Source: Ciborinia camelliae
Taxonomy: Eukaryota > Ascomycota > Leotiomycetes > Helotiales > Sclerotiniaceae
NCBI GenBank assembly: GCA_025890175.1
Contig: JANPYM010000013.1
Location: 1,504,777 to 1,568,776, forward strand
Length of the DNA stretch: 64,000 nucleotides
Direction: 5' to 3'
The notes beneath the pieces were generated by a model. That model saw nothing but the letters and a program-made list of their open reading frames with translations. It had not been told where the DNA came from and did no database searches. Positions 46,866-60,200 of the stretch are shown here, one piece after another. A program made the position numbers and the translations under genes. The first letter of the stretch is position 1, and each line of letters opens with the position of its first letter.

Positions 46866-48468
46866 TTAGTGCTTTAGCTCCGAGACTATAAGTGCAGCCA
46901 CTAGAATACGGTAGTGTATTTTTCAGCCTAGCTTGGTTGGGTGTTTCCCCTTAAAAGAAATCACTACCGACGTCGAGAAGAAAAATGGGTACGCGAAGTC
47001 CCGACGCTAAAGAAGCTGCCGATAAAGATCTACTAAGGTCTAGACTCGGCCCATTTGCACCGTGCTTGAAATTTAGATTCGAGTGAATTTGAGGTAAAAG
47101 GAAGCGAGGAAGTACTTCAAGTAAGCTCGGTCTTTCTCCAGATTTCTCCTTTTAGTTATACTACTTTGAGATTTAGTTGACTACGTAAGATATTTTGAGG
47201 CGATGTACTATCACAAGCGTATGCCTGCCTTTCATCAGTGGGCAGTGCAAGAGAAAACGAGAGCCCACGTGGTGTGGTTGGTGCGCAGAGAAAGTGGACC
47301 TTCTCTTGTAACCTTAGTCGTAGGTGGGGAATATGGGGTCATGATAAGTCGAAGCACGCTTGATACTGCATTCTTCTTAGTTGGCGGCCACTCCGAAAGC
47401 CTTCCAAGACAAAAACAGCGATCTACCGGTTAATAGTCTCTTTGTGCCTGTGCCGCATGGCATCGGTAGTGAGCGTACCGGGCTGGTGGATTGTGGGAGA
47501 CGTAAGGCAGGCTGGCTGGCGGCGGATTGAGGAGTTCGGTACGCGCGCATATCCAACCTGGAACTTTCATGCTTTGAAGCAAACCGTTGGGACACTTATC
47601 GATTTGCAAGTTAGTCTTGTTCTTGCTGACGAGTCTCTGGAGTTTTACAGAAGTTGCCAGCTGGGATTGGAGCTTAGGTACTAGGATATCTCCTGAGCCT
47701 TTCACGTTAGCATGGGATTGTTGTCATATCGAATAGAGCTTGGACTTCTACTACTGTACCTGGCTATATTGAAATGATTGGTATGAGGATTCCCGCAGTC
47801 TCGCTCCCAGCATCTAATCCATGTCTAACAACTTCTACCACTTTCCGGTAGGCTGGGCGAAGGGGCAATATACTGCATTATCCACTCCAGCGTATGCATC
47901 AATGGTCGAATCTCATTCGGACTAAGAAAAATTGACTTGAAGTTGTATGTCCGAGGTGGAAAGATTCCGAGGCAGCTGAAACGATGTGGTGATTAGTGGA
48001 TGGCATCATCCACTAATCATCGAATCGATATCTCGGGATTCTTTTATTGGTATCGACTTCTGAGAATTCGAACATTTGTCCTAAATTCGAGTTCTGACCT
48101 TAAGCTCCCAAGGTGCTTGTCTTTCACTTACATATTAAAAGTACAAAAGGACCAAAGCGAGGTTGGGAAATTTGACAACTTGGCATGGAACTCTTCTAGT
48201 TCGTTCCCCACATACCTACCATCGTGCATCAAGCGACTCGAATTTCCCCCCCTGGAGAAAATATTAGCAAGCTCCCAAGCCTACCAAGCACAGGAAAATC
48301 TTCTGTTGCACCGCTCACCCTAATCTATTATTCATTCAGTTACAGATCTCGTCTTGCCTGATGTTAGCAAGGAATTGCGAGGTTATCCCGAGGAGGTACT
48401 ATCAGAAACCCGCGTCGTATTAATTTCATAGTCACAAGGCATTCTCTGGAAGGATTCTACTCATTCCA

Positions 48469-48499
48469 NNNNNNNNNNAACCCCCCCCCCCCCCCCCCC
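48469..48499. other. Assembly gap (10 N) next to a C homopolymer
   Basis: Ten N bases at 48469-48478, AA, then 19 C at 48481-48499. The true gap length is unknown. Confidence 0.95.
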
Positions 48500-51400
48500 G
48501 CTAAATTCAGGGGAACGAAATTCATCAGCTGATGATGGTAGGCGCGCGGCTTCCAGCCCATGAAGTAAACCTACACTTCCAAACACTAACAACACAATAT
48601 GGTAATATAAGTTGAAGTCTTGAGAATAAGATGGGAATTATGTCGGATGAACGTTTCGATTCCTTCCATGGCATGGCGACTGCCTATCCATCTTCTTCAT
48701 TGAAGTAAGTAGCACATTACGCCCAAAACACACTCCGAAGTGCCATCCACACTTCACCGTTATCAGCCCATTCCACCACTGACAGGTGTCCCGGAAGGCT
48801 TTCCACCGCTTTCTGCAAGTATACACGGTGCGGCTGACTTTTGGCGCTATTCAATTCGAGAATTTTGAAACTTGAGACCGGTATTTTCCTTTGCATACAT
48901 GGCCCGTCTGGAATGTGTTACTTCATGTTGGCAAAATATCATAGGTAGGATTTCAAATTTCTACAAGAAGGTTTTAGAGGGGAAGCGGGATAATATCCAG
49001 AGACTTAGAATACAACAACGCTGAACCTTGGAGTATCACAATTACCTTTCACGCATTTGCGCACCTGTCCGTGTCTCGTCTCTTCAGCTCTTCCCCCACA
49101 ATCAAGCTGTCAATCATCTCATGATTCCTATCCGTGACAACAACGTGGTTTTCCCTACTTTGACATGGATGGAGGCTTGCTTTCTTTCTCCTCCTTCCTT
49201 CTCTCTTCTTTCTATTCTACAGAGTACAAACATACGCTCTAAGTAAACCTTGCGAAAGCGTGTAACAGCAACATCGGGATATTAATTATTTACGTATATT
49301 ATTGATTGGATTCGGGAGTCCGGAACTAGTCCAGTTGTACCTGTTCAATACCATTTGCAGCCGCAAATGTCATTTCGTAGGTATTAGGTATCTCTGTAAC
49401 CTTAATGCTGCGGTTATACTTTGTCTTCGATGTATCTATTTGTAGTAACTATTTTTCAATAATTCCCGGTATCTCCATCGACGCCTACTTAGGTAACCCA
49501 GTAAATATCAATATCTCGAATATCAAAATCCTATATCAAAAGAAGTTATTGGGTGGAGGAGAAAAGCGGTATGTATTACTGAAACATTCCATCACACAAA
49601 CATATCCATCTAGATTCTATTGTAACGGGGTGAGAAAGAAACCCCTAATATTCATCCACTTGGGTTTCTCCGCCCAGGAAATTCTTATTTTCTCCTTATT
49701 TAATTGCCAACCTAGAAACCATGCATATTCAGTACACATGGCATTATTGGATCTCCAACTTCATGACAGCTCCCCCTCCTTATCAAATCATTTCTGCTGT
49801 CAACTTTGGAAACAAACTCGAATTTTGTACCATCATCATTTATTAGCAAATCATTGCGGTCCAGCGCCAAGATATGTTTTTGCTTCTTGCACCTTCTTAC
49901 AATTTACAAAAATTTACGCGGCTCCTCAAGTAATGTCACTTCACCTCGAGAATCTGCAGCAGCACTCATACTAGCAGGGAACCATAGGCGATATTTCATG
50001 TAAGTCGTCGGAGCTCAAACGTTGGAGGGGTGTAAGCAAGCAGGCGAGCAGGCAAGCGAAGCAAGGCACGCTTGCAACATTCTGTAGTAGGGTAATTGTA
50101 CTGTGGCAATAATAAGTTCAGAAGGATTCCGAATGCTGTGGTACATCACGGAGTACTACCACACTCACAAGCTTTTCCCTTGCCAGTCTTCTGGAAGTTC
50201 CATGGATATTTAGAGTAATCTGTGGAAAGCTAAAAAGTTAAAGATGTGGGAAATCGAGAACCACATGATATGCCACACCCGCTTTGCTGGGAAGGGCTGA
50301 CGAAGAAAGCCAGATGGATGGCATCGCTTATGCCTCCTCATCAAACCCTTCTACCTGTAAAGGATGCATCGAAAAACCTGCAATGCAATAGCCGGTTACC
50401 GAATGTGTCGAGGAGAAGCGTGTGGCAGTAATGGATGTAAGCTGAGAAGTTTAGCTATGTCCATGTTGTATACTGTAGCAAATCTATAGTAGGTAGGTAA
50501 GGTTAAAGGATTCTAGATTTGAGTAGGATTTAAGATAGGGTACGTGTTTATATGCGGTAATCAGAATGAGGATAATGGTAATCATCCTCCTCGTATCATT
50601 CTACTATTATTAGTTAGTAAGAGTTTCTTACTGTTCGTCGATGATATTGACGAATCCATCTCATTGGCATTTCAAGAAACTCTTTGAAATCGAGAGGGGC
50701 GAATAAAACGAGCAAAGCCGATCAATCGGATCAATTCAGACAGACGTCAAATCTTGGTGATACAGAAAGCTTCCCGGTTTTGACCCTCCCTTCGTTTTTA
50801 CGTTAGGCACCAGTATTCCAGGGTATAATTCCCGTTCAAATAAACCTGGAAGGAAGCAAAAGCCTACTTACTATTTTGATACTTCGTTATAAATTTACAA
50901 TGATTACATACATAGAAAAAAAAGAAAAAAAGGAAAGAATATGCGTTTCAAATCCAAATCAAAAAGTTGGAGATTTCCCGTTTTCCTTTTCACTCCCCCA
51001 TACCAAAGACCTACTATGCCTGTGCGTACGGTACTCCAGGGAAGAATTAAGGTAGGTTGATCAATACTTCATACGACTTAGCTTTTTCGTTCATACTTTA
51101 CCCCTTCATTCACCCCGGAATTTAGCGGCCACCTCTTTCTTGTGCCTGTTGGAACTTGGAATATTACCACTGTAGGGGTAATGATAGGGATGGGCCGTAA
51201 GCCACGATGTGTAGCGACTTTACCCAAAAAACTGTGAAGCCATATCGTTCGTCGCCTCTGATGATTGTGGAAGTCCATAGCGAGGATACTACTTCAATGA
51301 TGAAGAATACTACTTACCGGACCCGGTGTTGTAGATAGTCAGGTACTGTACTTCGAAACGTGCCACAGAAGAACCTAAGAATCTCTGGGGAATTCCACAG

Positions 51401-54400
51401 ATACAATAAGAACAGCCTTACTTTTTGTGCTGTAGTACCTGCCTGGTACGGGTTTTGCTGCGAATTGGCGTACCACTCAGTTGAGATTGGTTGTTACTGT
51501 ACTGCACCTTTATTGATTCAACCATTCAACTTTTTTTCGTTCTTGTATACATTTCCCTCTACAGTCCCATTCGCATCCTATATTCCTAATCATCTATAGT
51601 AACTACAAGCTCCAACCGATGTCTTCGTATCGCAACATAAAAAAGAAGTAAATAGCAAAACTATAATCACTCAAACAAGCGGTCTAGACCCCAATCCATC
51701 CCATCCTAAACCCACCAAACCCCAATCGGGAAAAATAAACGATCTAGCCAATCACACACCCCAAAGGTCACCGAGGGAACACATCAAATATATATTAGTA
51801 GGTACTTTTGGCCGATCTACGTGCAACCGCTAAATTTCTAGTTTCTGATTTGAAAGAGCATATTTAGCGGGGTGAGCTGAATTTTGTAGTCACGCATTAG
51901 GTTATGGAAGAGGGTACAGTAGACATTGATATATTTGTGTCTATGCCAAGATACTCAAGAGTTCTTTCGATAAATTGAAGATATGTTTGGTTGAATGTTC
52001 GACAAAAAAGCAGCTGAAAAGCATTTCAGGATCATTTAATGCTGCCTGATCACAGTGAGGTCATCTGAATATTTTGGGAAGAGAGAGAGAGGGAAGGTCG
52101 TTCCATTTCATTCATTTGGGATTTTGATACCTTCTAGCCTAATCTAATGGACGACGGGAAGGGTGTCGCTGTAAGACAAGATATGGATAAGAATAGGATA
52201 TCACTATAGATAGATATCAAGTAAGATACTAAAACACGCGGCGACGACGATCTAGATTTAAAGCATCACAACTTACCAATATGCCTAGGAAAGTAGATGC
52301 CTCTAATACACTTGACGACTACTCGAGAGTCGATACCCGTGAATAATAAGCATCGTCTAAGATTCCATATAAAATATAAAGTCTTCATCTATCAATAATA
52401 CCTTGAACTCTTCCACCCGCCCCCCTACCGTGATCCCAGCAATGAGTAAGCCATAAAAACCAAGCTTACATGGAACCAGGATTAATGTGGATGGTCCCCG
52501 AAGCTTAAAGACGCCAATAAACTAGATCCCTGGTCAATGCGTTGCTCAAATTCCAGATTGGTCTTTTCTTCCCTTTTTATCCTGAGAAAATAACCCGACT
52601 GGATTTTCTACGAGATTTTCTACGGAGATATTAGGTCGTTTTTCCTTCTAGGTGTTTTCTAGACAGGCCCGGGAACAAATACAAATACAAATACGAATGC
52701 AAATAGATATGGCAAGAAAATGGAATGATTAACATGAATCTAGTTTTGATAATGAATCAAGATGTGAATCTGATGAACACAAATGATGTACAGTACCCCC
52801 ATCAATTATCGGATATTTTCTTTTTGTCACTCACTACACATGTCTTTGACAACCAACTGCCCAGCTTGTCTTAGCTGGGACCCTAACTTTTTGCCGTCGA
52901 CAGTATCCAGCATCTATCCCAAAAGATTATTTGACAGCGCCACGTATCCTTCTCATTCGCCCGAGAAGCGCTTGGGAAATGATAGAATTTAAAGTATGCT
53001 TATACGACGTTATCAAAAAATGACAAAAATCATTCAAGATGATCGCAATTCAAGGGACTTGATACCCAAATGCATACCTAGTACATACATCGCTCCAACG
53101 TACAGTGAGTGCCCTGGTCTTGTAACTGCAAGCTGCAGACTTTCTCGAGTCCGATGGTCCCATTCTCCGAATGCTGTACAGGATAAAGCAAGCAAGCAGC
53201 ACGAAGGGAAAAGTATCGTACAGCATAAATTGGTAGAAGGGAAAAGAAAAATTGCGATATGAAGGGTCTAGTTTATTGAGTTTCGTGTACCCAAGCTTAT
53301 TTTTTTTGAAGGGTGGATGATGGATCAATCACTAGGTCTAGGTCAATCACTACTAGGTCAATCACGACTAGACTAGGTAGATATCTAATAGGTGTATGTA
53401 AGATACATTGTATAGTAATCATTTCGAACGAAATACCCCTGGGGTATTATACGTACGCCCGCTAGCTTATTAAAAGAAAGCTACAGCCATTGACACCCAG
53501 CCCAAACTCTGGGTCCTGGGAACCCTTATAAATCTAGCATCAAAATCATAAACGCACTTCGATTCCACCCAGGCGTTTTCCCGCATATCTCCCCAACTTC
53601 TAAAGGTTAATTTTCTTATTCTTTCCTCTTTTCCTCTAGCCTTGGCTTCAAGCCGCACGAGCTAAATTGTTCAGCCAGAACGCCTTTGCGACACTCGCAT
53701 AAGCCGAAAAAAACAATGCTGGGGGAAGAATCCTGGTCATTGAGCATGGGAATGGCGTGTGTGTGAGCCAGCTAGATAGATATCTTAGTTAAACTGTAAT
53801 TCTTCTTATCCGAGCCCTATTTCAGCAATTGCGTGGATGGGAGCCGACGGGGTGATGGTTATTTGTATAATATTAATAAGGATGTTAGTATGGTTTCGAA
53901 GATGGTTCAGAGAGTTAGTTATTGGATAAAAAGCTGGTAAGTAGGTGAGCAATGTGAAGGGAATCAAGCATATACGCTCTCAAAAACGGAGATGTCCTAG
54001 TATCTATCCCGTCTTTCTCATCATATGATATAAAGTCAAGCTTTTCATTAGCTATATAGAAGAATCGATTAAAAGCAATGCGATGCACAGGTAGGTACGA
54101 TATCATTAAAAACCAAATGCAATCCTCGTTCATTGTAAGGTGATGTGTAAGTGAAGGAAAAAGGAAAAGGATTTTAAAAGAAAAGTAGAGTAAATAGTTA
54201 ATACTTAGTTAATTTAAGTATAGATAAATATCTGTCCCTTTTGATACTATGCTATCGTAATACCATGCATTTTTACAACCAAACCCTATCTACTATCCCG
54301 AAAGGAAGAATAAGAACGACGAGAAAGCAGAATTGAATACTAGCATTCTAAATCGGAATATCTAACCTTACCTCTAAATTTGCAGAACATAAGCACTTTA

Positions 54401-55069
54401 AATTTATTCAGCAACAACCTTGAACATCATTAGAAACATAGCAAAGCAGAAATCCAGCTCCAAATTCAAATCAAGAACAAGCAGATTCATAATCATATAT
54501 GCAGTTACGATACTAAGTTAAATTCATCATATCATCTGAGATCTAATTCAATATCACATCCCATTGCATATATCTCCCCCAAATCATATAAAAGAACCCC
54601 TTCATTCAATCTCAGCTGTCTAATCGTCCGATCTACATGCGACTGTACTTCTCTTCACATATTCAGAATACAATACATACGATATCATATATACTCGACA
54701 GCTGGACATCGCATCGCATATGGGATCCGGATATCCCCTACAGGACCAATATCGAAAAACAAATCGGCTCAATCAGCAACCAAGACCTAATACATACATA
54801 CCGAACTATACATACTGTACCAGCGATCAATCAATCAATCAATCTGTCATATCAATTAATCGTTCTACCATTATTAGCCAACCGTATCGTATCGTACTGT
54901 ACCTACCAAACATCTCAAAATCAAACCAACATCACACCATACTACCTAGATAGAACAAACATCTATCACTTCACATTATTCTCCGAACTATTCCACATCT
55001 AGAAACGACGGACAACCTTAAACCTTGAAACTTTACTCAATAAAATTGATACAACTATACGTACGCTAG

Positions 55070-55118
55070 TACTACTCAAATAATATTCAAATAATACTCA
55101 AATAATACTCAAATAATA
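55070..55118. repeat. 11-bp tandem repeat
   Basis: About four and a half copies of TAATACTCAAA, the first two slightly diverged. Confidence 0.85.
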
Positions 55119-55720
55119 ATATCATATCAACAACTCTAACAGCCTTAACCTAATAAACCTACATCTAAAATATTCTACCCCAGATCCCTACCGCTTCCCT
55201 CGCGCAATTAAATCAATCGTCCCAGTCACAGTCGCAGTCCCCCCATGGCTTTTTCCATTTTAGTACATTCATAGCCTATCTAGCCTCCAAAAAGCTCGGA
55301 GGTACCCAGCCCATATCACACTAATTAATTTACATCGCCCTAAACCTCGAAACTCTCTTTTTTTGGTATTTGCACGTAGCACAGCTGGGAGCTAGCCTTA
55401 TACTAGTCCCCCCTCTCATCATTCATTACCAGCTCAATATCTACATAGCCAGAATTATATACATACACTTGCATTTACATTTATTTATTTGAATACTACA
55501 TTTATTAAATCGGTCTGTTTCTATTCTATCGACTCTACCTACCGATCTCCTCATTCACTTAATTCAACTGACAAGCCTACCTACCAACTTCCCGTACCTA
55601 AGCGTACCTACTCGATTGACTTCATTTACCATTCATCCTCTCTCCATTTACCACGAAGGCCCCCTAGAAATCCAAACCACATTAAAGCCCTGCTTCACCC
55701 CTCCAGCTCCGACGAAAGAC

Positions 55721-55754
55721 CCAGACCATAGTCCCAGACCATAGTCCCAGACCA
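55721..55754. repeat. 13-bp tandem repeat
   Basis: Two exact copies and one partial copy of CCAGACCATAGTC within the flbC leader. Confidence 0.85.
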
Positions 55755-56360
55755 GAGACGCATCTGCATCCATACCCACGACAGTACCTCCACAAGCACA
55801 GACCATCTTTCCCAGACCCAATAACCTACATAAATCAAGCAGACGCCTCCCCGGCCGCCATCCAGGTGATCGACACTCCACATTCTCCATTCCAGTAACT
55901 TTACACTGCACTACAGTACCCAACCTACGAGTTCGTCTCAAACTCTTGATCATCAGTATCCCACCTTCATTTGCCATATATTCAAATTCTAAGGGGTTCC
56001 TTGGAGATATTAACAAAAGGATTGGACTTTGGTGAAAAGCAATCGCTTGTTATTTTTTACTTGATCATTTACCCTGCCATTTAATCAATATCGCCATCAC
56101 AATCACAAGCAAAGAAAAGCTGTTCGGGAGAAGGAAATCTCCCCCACTCCCATTTTTTGACTTTGTTCCTTCGCTCCCTCACCTCGGTTGTGCTTCTACT
56201 CGTATCATATCTCTCAATCCGAATCAAATACTTTTCCCACGCGACAGTCATTCCCACTCGACAGCCACGAATCTCTTGAATTTTTTGCCCGGACAAAAGA
56301 AGGAAAACTTGTTATCCAATTCCTTCGCCGTGGACTTTCCATTAATCTTCCTCAACAACT

Positions 56361-57744
56361 ATGGAGACCGCCCAGAGCTTCACAGCTCGCCGGCCCGCCG
56401 CATCCAACCTCCCCAACTTCCAGCTTCCTCCCCCAGAACCCCTTGGAATGCACCACCACAAATATCAACAACAATACGGAACTACCAACAGCTCTTCCCA
56501 ACCAGTTCCTGCCATCTCCAATAATATATTAACTCCTCCAGCAGGGGTTCCACATGATGGGTTAAGTCCCCTCGCCTCCAGCGTCAACAGTGGTAGCTCT
56601 GGTAGTTCGGCCGCCGGCGTACCTCCTTATCAACCTTCGACTTTCTGGCCAAATACCCAGCCTGGAAATAATTTTACGTTTAGTTCTGCGCCGCCGATGA
56701 GCGCTTCTTATGCTCAGCAACAGCCACAGAGTTATATGACCAGACCATTGTATTCGCCCTCCATGAATAACTATCCCGGACCACGAAATCCTAATTCTCC
56801 CACCTCGTCAGAAGGCCTTCCACCACCTTCATATGAAAGTCTTCCTCCCTTTAATACCCCAATCCCGATGTCAAATTCAGGTGGACAACAACAAAATCTC
56901 CCAACTCTCGCACCACATAATTCTCAGCAGCAACAAATGAATAACCACAATCTTATGAATCTCCAACAATCCTCCTCCCAGGCGCCTCAACAAGGCAGCG
57001 CGCAAGCCCCCGAGAATTATGGCGGACGAGCACCTCCGACTCCAAATTACTATCCCTCATCTTCCACTCCTCAACAATCATCCTTTCCCGCCTACGCCCA
57101 ACAATCACCCACGCAACAATCTCCCAATTCCTCATCCGCTTCCTCCAACCGCATCTCCCCCATCCAAACCCACCACCCGCACTCCTCCATGGGTGCACCC
57201 CAAGGCTATCCATCACGCCCCTCATTTCCCCATTACAATCTTCCTACCCTAACCGCACCGATTATGTCGAACGTCCACCAACCCGGTAGTCAAATGGCTC
57301 TCCTCGGTGGAATGGGCAACATGGCATATTCCCAACAAATGCCCGGACCAATGTATGGAGGCCATCACCCTCAGCAAATGCCCCAGAATGATCGACCATT
57401 CAAATGCGATCAGTGTCCTCAATCTTTCAACCGCAACCATGATTTGAAACGCCATAAACGGATTCATTTAGCTGTGAAACCATTCCCCTGTGGTCATTGC
57501 GAAAAGAGTTTCTCTAGAAAAGATGCATTGAAGGTTTGTACCACATGCCACTCTATAACTTTAATCTTCAAACTAACCCCAAATTCAGAGACACATACTT
57601 GTCAAAGGCTGCGGAACAAAACCCACAAACGCCACCACGAATCCAAACGGAGACTCTCAGTCCCCCGTTGATAAATCAGAGGTGTTAAGCGATTCCACCA
57701 ACGACGATAGTCCGGAGATGATAAAGAAAGAATTGTCACAATGA
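56361..57744 (+). CDS. flbC: FlbC-type C2H2 zinc-finger transcription factor
   Basis: Two exons, 56361-57533 and 57589-57744, 442 aa. The 55-nt intron (AAG/GTTTGT donor, AACTAACC branch, TTCAG acceptor) lies in phase 0 inside the second finger; splicing restores KDALKRHILVKGCG. Residues 1-340 are disordered and rich in P, S, Q and N. Finger 1 (about 345-367) is KCDQCPQSFNRNHDLKRHKR then IH; finger 2 (about 373-396) is PCGHCEKSFSRKDALKRH ending with C in place of the last H-type ligand spacing (HILVKGC). Two C-terminal C2H2 fingers after a long low-complexity region match Aspergillus FlbC, an upstream activator of asexual development. The acidic tail (DSTNDDSPEMIKKELSQ) is short. Assignment as the orthologue is from memory of the finger sequence. 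Confidence 0.85.
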
Positions 57745-60200
57745 CATGACTTTCTACTTTCTCGACTAGACGAATTTCTTTCTTTTTTTCGCGTTGACGC
57801 TAGTTCAGCGGGGTGGCAAGCACGCAATATACACGCAAATCGTTGTGTGAGGCTGGACGGATGGATGGGTATGCATTCGGGGCCTTGATTAAAGGATACG
57901 GGCGTTCGGAATCTATCTATCTGGGTGGGGCGGGTTATAACTTACAATGTATGGATGGGCGGGTGGGCGGACCTCTTCTTGCGGACAGTACTGCACAGAA
58001 CTCGGGGAAGATGAGTTGGGGGTTGGTGGCGTTGCTATGCTTATGTTCATGAAGGCTGGCTAGCATTTCGGCAGATATTCTTCTGCTCTTAAAAAATTCA
58101 AAACTTTTCAATATGGGCCGGGTGTGGAACATGGTATCGTACCGGAGCGGAATTCTTGCGGAGTTGGGGAGTCGATCGTATATGTCGATATGTCTATATG
58201 ACATTTTGTTTTGAGCGGAATTGGGAATGAATGGGAATCTGGCTCAGATGGGATAGCTTTTGGATACGAAATGCGAATTGAGAATTTGGGTGGAGCTTTG
58301 GCGTGGGACTTGCGCAGACATTGTTATACATGTTTGCTTGTATGTCTATCTTCTGTACTCGAGTTATGGATGGAGTGAAAAGCTTTTTTTCCTTTATCTC
58401 CTCTCTCTTTTTCTCCTCGAAATGTGGTGCGGTCGACATTGGGGGTATTGTGGTTGATTTGTGAAGTGGATGACATCTTACTTGCTTGCGCGCTCCTGCA
58501 ATATTGATTTTGTCTCTCTCATCGAACTTCCTTATGATATTAGCGAGGCGGTGAGGCGGTTACTCTAAGGGGAGGGGAGGTGAAGAGCGGTTTTTGAGCA
58601 AGCTAGCTAGTGATATCATATTTTGACATTTTGCTTCTATACCAGAGAAAATCAATCTTTCAAATCATCCCTTCAATATGATGATGCCTCGTGTCCTTCA
58701 CCTAATTTGAGTAAAGCCAGATTCTAACTTTTGTCTCTCCGACTTTGTACAATGAATGAATACCCTTTGACTCCTCTTTCCTTTTTCCTCTCCTTTTTAT
58801 ATTCGATAATACCCCCCAAAATTCCTCCTCTTCTTGACAAGTCATGGGTAACGTACTCGTAGATTCGTGTAAATTATTCTGCTCAATTATCTTGCGTTAT
58901 AATTGATCAAAAACAATATGTCGAATTTATAATATGCCAATAATATGACTGAATCCATATTCTGGATTGAAGTAATTGATAATGGATGATGGGATGAAAT
59001 GAGACGAGATGTAGAAAGCAAGTACAAGTCAGATAAAGGAAAAGAATGAGGAACCGGGTTTTTTTTAGTACCAATCGAACGTACTCGATTCTGTTAGCTC
59101 TCAAGGTTCTTTCTCCACTTCTGTAGCCAAACAAACCTTTTTAAAAGCGAAAGTGCCATATGGATCATCTAAAGACTCCACATCTCCACATTACTCAATG
59201 CATTATTGTAGCGGTTCTAGATGCGAAGTTCGAATGATTGGTGAAAGATCTACACTTAAGCTCAAACCTTGAAGAAAATACTCGAGAACATGCAACTGAC
59301 AAAACAAATATAAACGCAAATGACCGCTGCTGACTCAAAGCCTCCTACCTAGGGACATTAGGTCATCCACATCGAATTCCGCAGAACCCATACGCCTGAA
59401 TATGCAAATACCCGTAACGCCGCAATATGTAAGGAACCGGGAGGCTGCCTGCCGCCGACCTCATGGCATTTGATGGCTGATGACACCATGGTACCGATGC
59501 AGTGGTCCAACTAAGCCCTATTATCTGTATGTACCAGGGGCAGTAACAAGGTGTAACGAAAAAATCCACAAAAACCATAAATCTTCCGCCGTCGGCACCA
59601 GGCAGTAGTGGGAGGGAGGGGTTGACGGAAACCTGCATCGAGCAAGCAAGCCACACTGGGAATTCCCGGGAATTTCTTGGGGTATGCAGGTAGGTATCCG
59701 CGTCCCCAGATTTCGGGTCCCTAGAAACTACAGGAAGGTTGATAACGTTTCTTTCCCCCCCACAAAAATATGATGCTCCGGCAGTCCTTGTTGTTGATCG
59801 TCTGTTCAGTACTGGGATTGGGTGCCGATAACCGTTTTGTGGCGTTTTTGGAGGGGCGGAGGTGGGCATTGGCGCGATGGGAATATTGGTACCGAAGATG
59901 GGAGAAAGACGCTAATTAGACATTGGATATCAATGATAGGAAATGAAGAGATTACCCGCTAGCTCAAGGAAGAAAGAAGGATATTCAGCGTGTCTATAAG
60001 ATTAATTGTATATCGAAAGTCACGGGACATCTTCGTCTTCCTTGCATGTATGCATGTGACACGGCAAACACAGCGTCAGCAGCATCCTGCGATGGTTTCA
60101 AAATTTCGCAGAGTATTCAGTTGAATTTTTGGTTCATAAATCCGCAGAATCAAGTCATAGGATTTGCAACTTCGGGACGTGAAACAATTCGGACTAAATA
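57745..60200. other. Intergenic region, 2.5 kb, no gene seen
   Basis: 3' flank of flbC and upstream region of the HET gene. The 168-codon ATG ORF at 59363-59869 (-) is W/C/P-rich with no recognisable domain and no repeat of it elsewhere; I do not call it. Confidence 0.45.

Larger units (their letters stand above)
45258..54722. other. Long gene-poor region, about 9.5 kb
   Basis: No convincing gene on either strand. The larger ORFs (47203-47433 +, 48000-48323 +, 49405-49974 +) have neither domain nor plausible composition. Named contents are an inverted-repeat element at 46741-46865, an assembly gap at 48469-48478 with a 19-C homopolymer at 48481-48499, and short AT-rich or tandem stretches (e.g. 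variants of GGTCAATCACTA near 53330-53365). Confidence 0.45.
54723..56360 (+). promoter_or_regulatory. Long ATG-depleted leader of the flbC-type gene
   Basis: Over these 1.6 kb the + strand contains a single ATG (55245), opening a 9-codon uORF that stops at 55272-55274; 55248-56360 has none. The sequence is C/T/A-rich and G-poor, typical of a fungal 5' UTR scanned by ribosomes. The transcription start is not identified. Small tandem repeats lie inside it. Confidence 0.5.

Noticed and set aside
49405..49974. 189-codon ORF on + strand
   Set aside because: Starts at a non-ATG codon, mixed hydrophobic/low-complexity composition, and no recognisable motif.
54637..55002. ORFs of 121 and 77 codons upstream of flbC
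   Set aside because: Low-complexity I/T/N/Q-rich translations of simple AT-rich DNA. They mark the upstream limit of the ATG-depleted leader rather than genes.
59363..59869. 168-codon ATG ORF on the minus strand
   Set aside because: No domain, odd W/C/P-rich composition, and it sits in the upstream region of the HET gene; probably chance.
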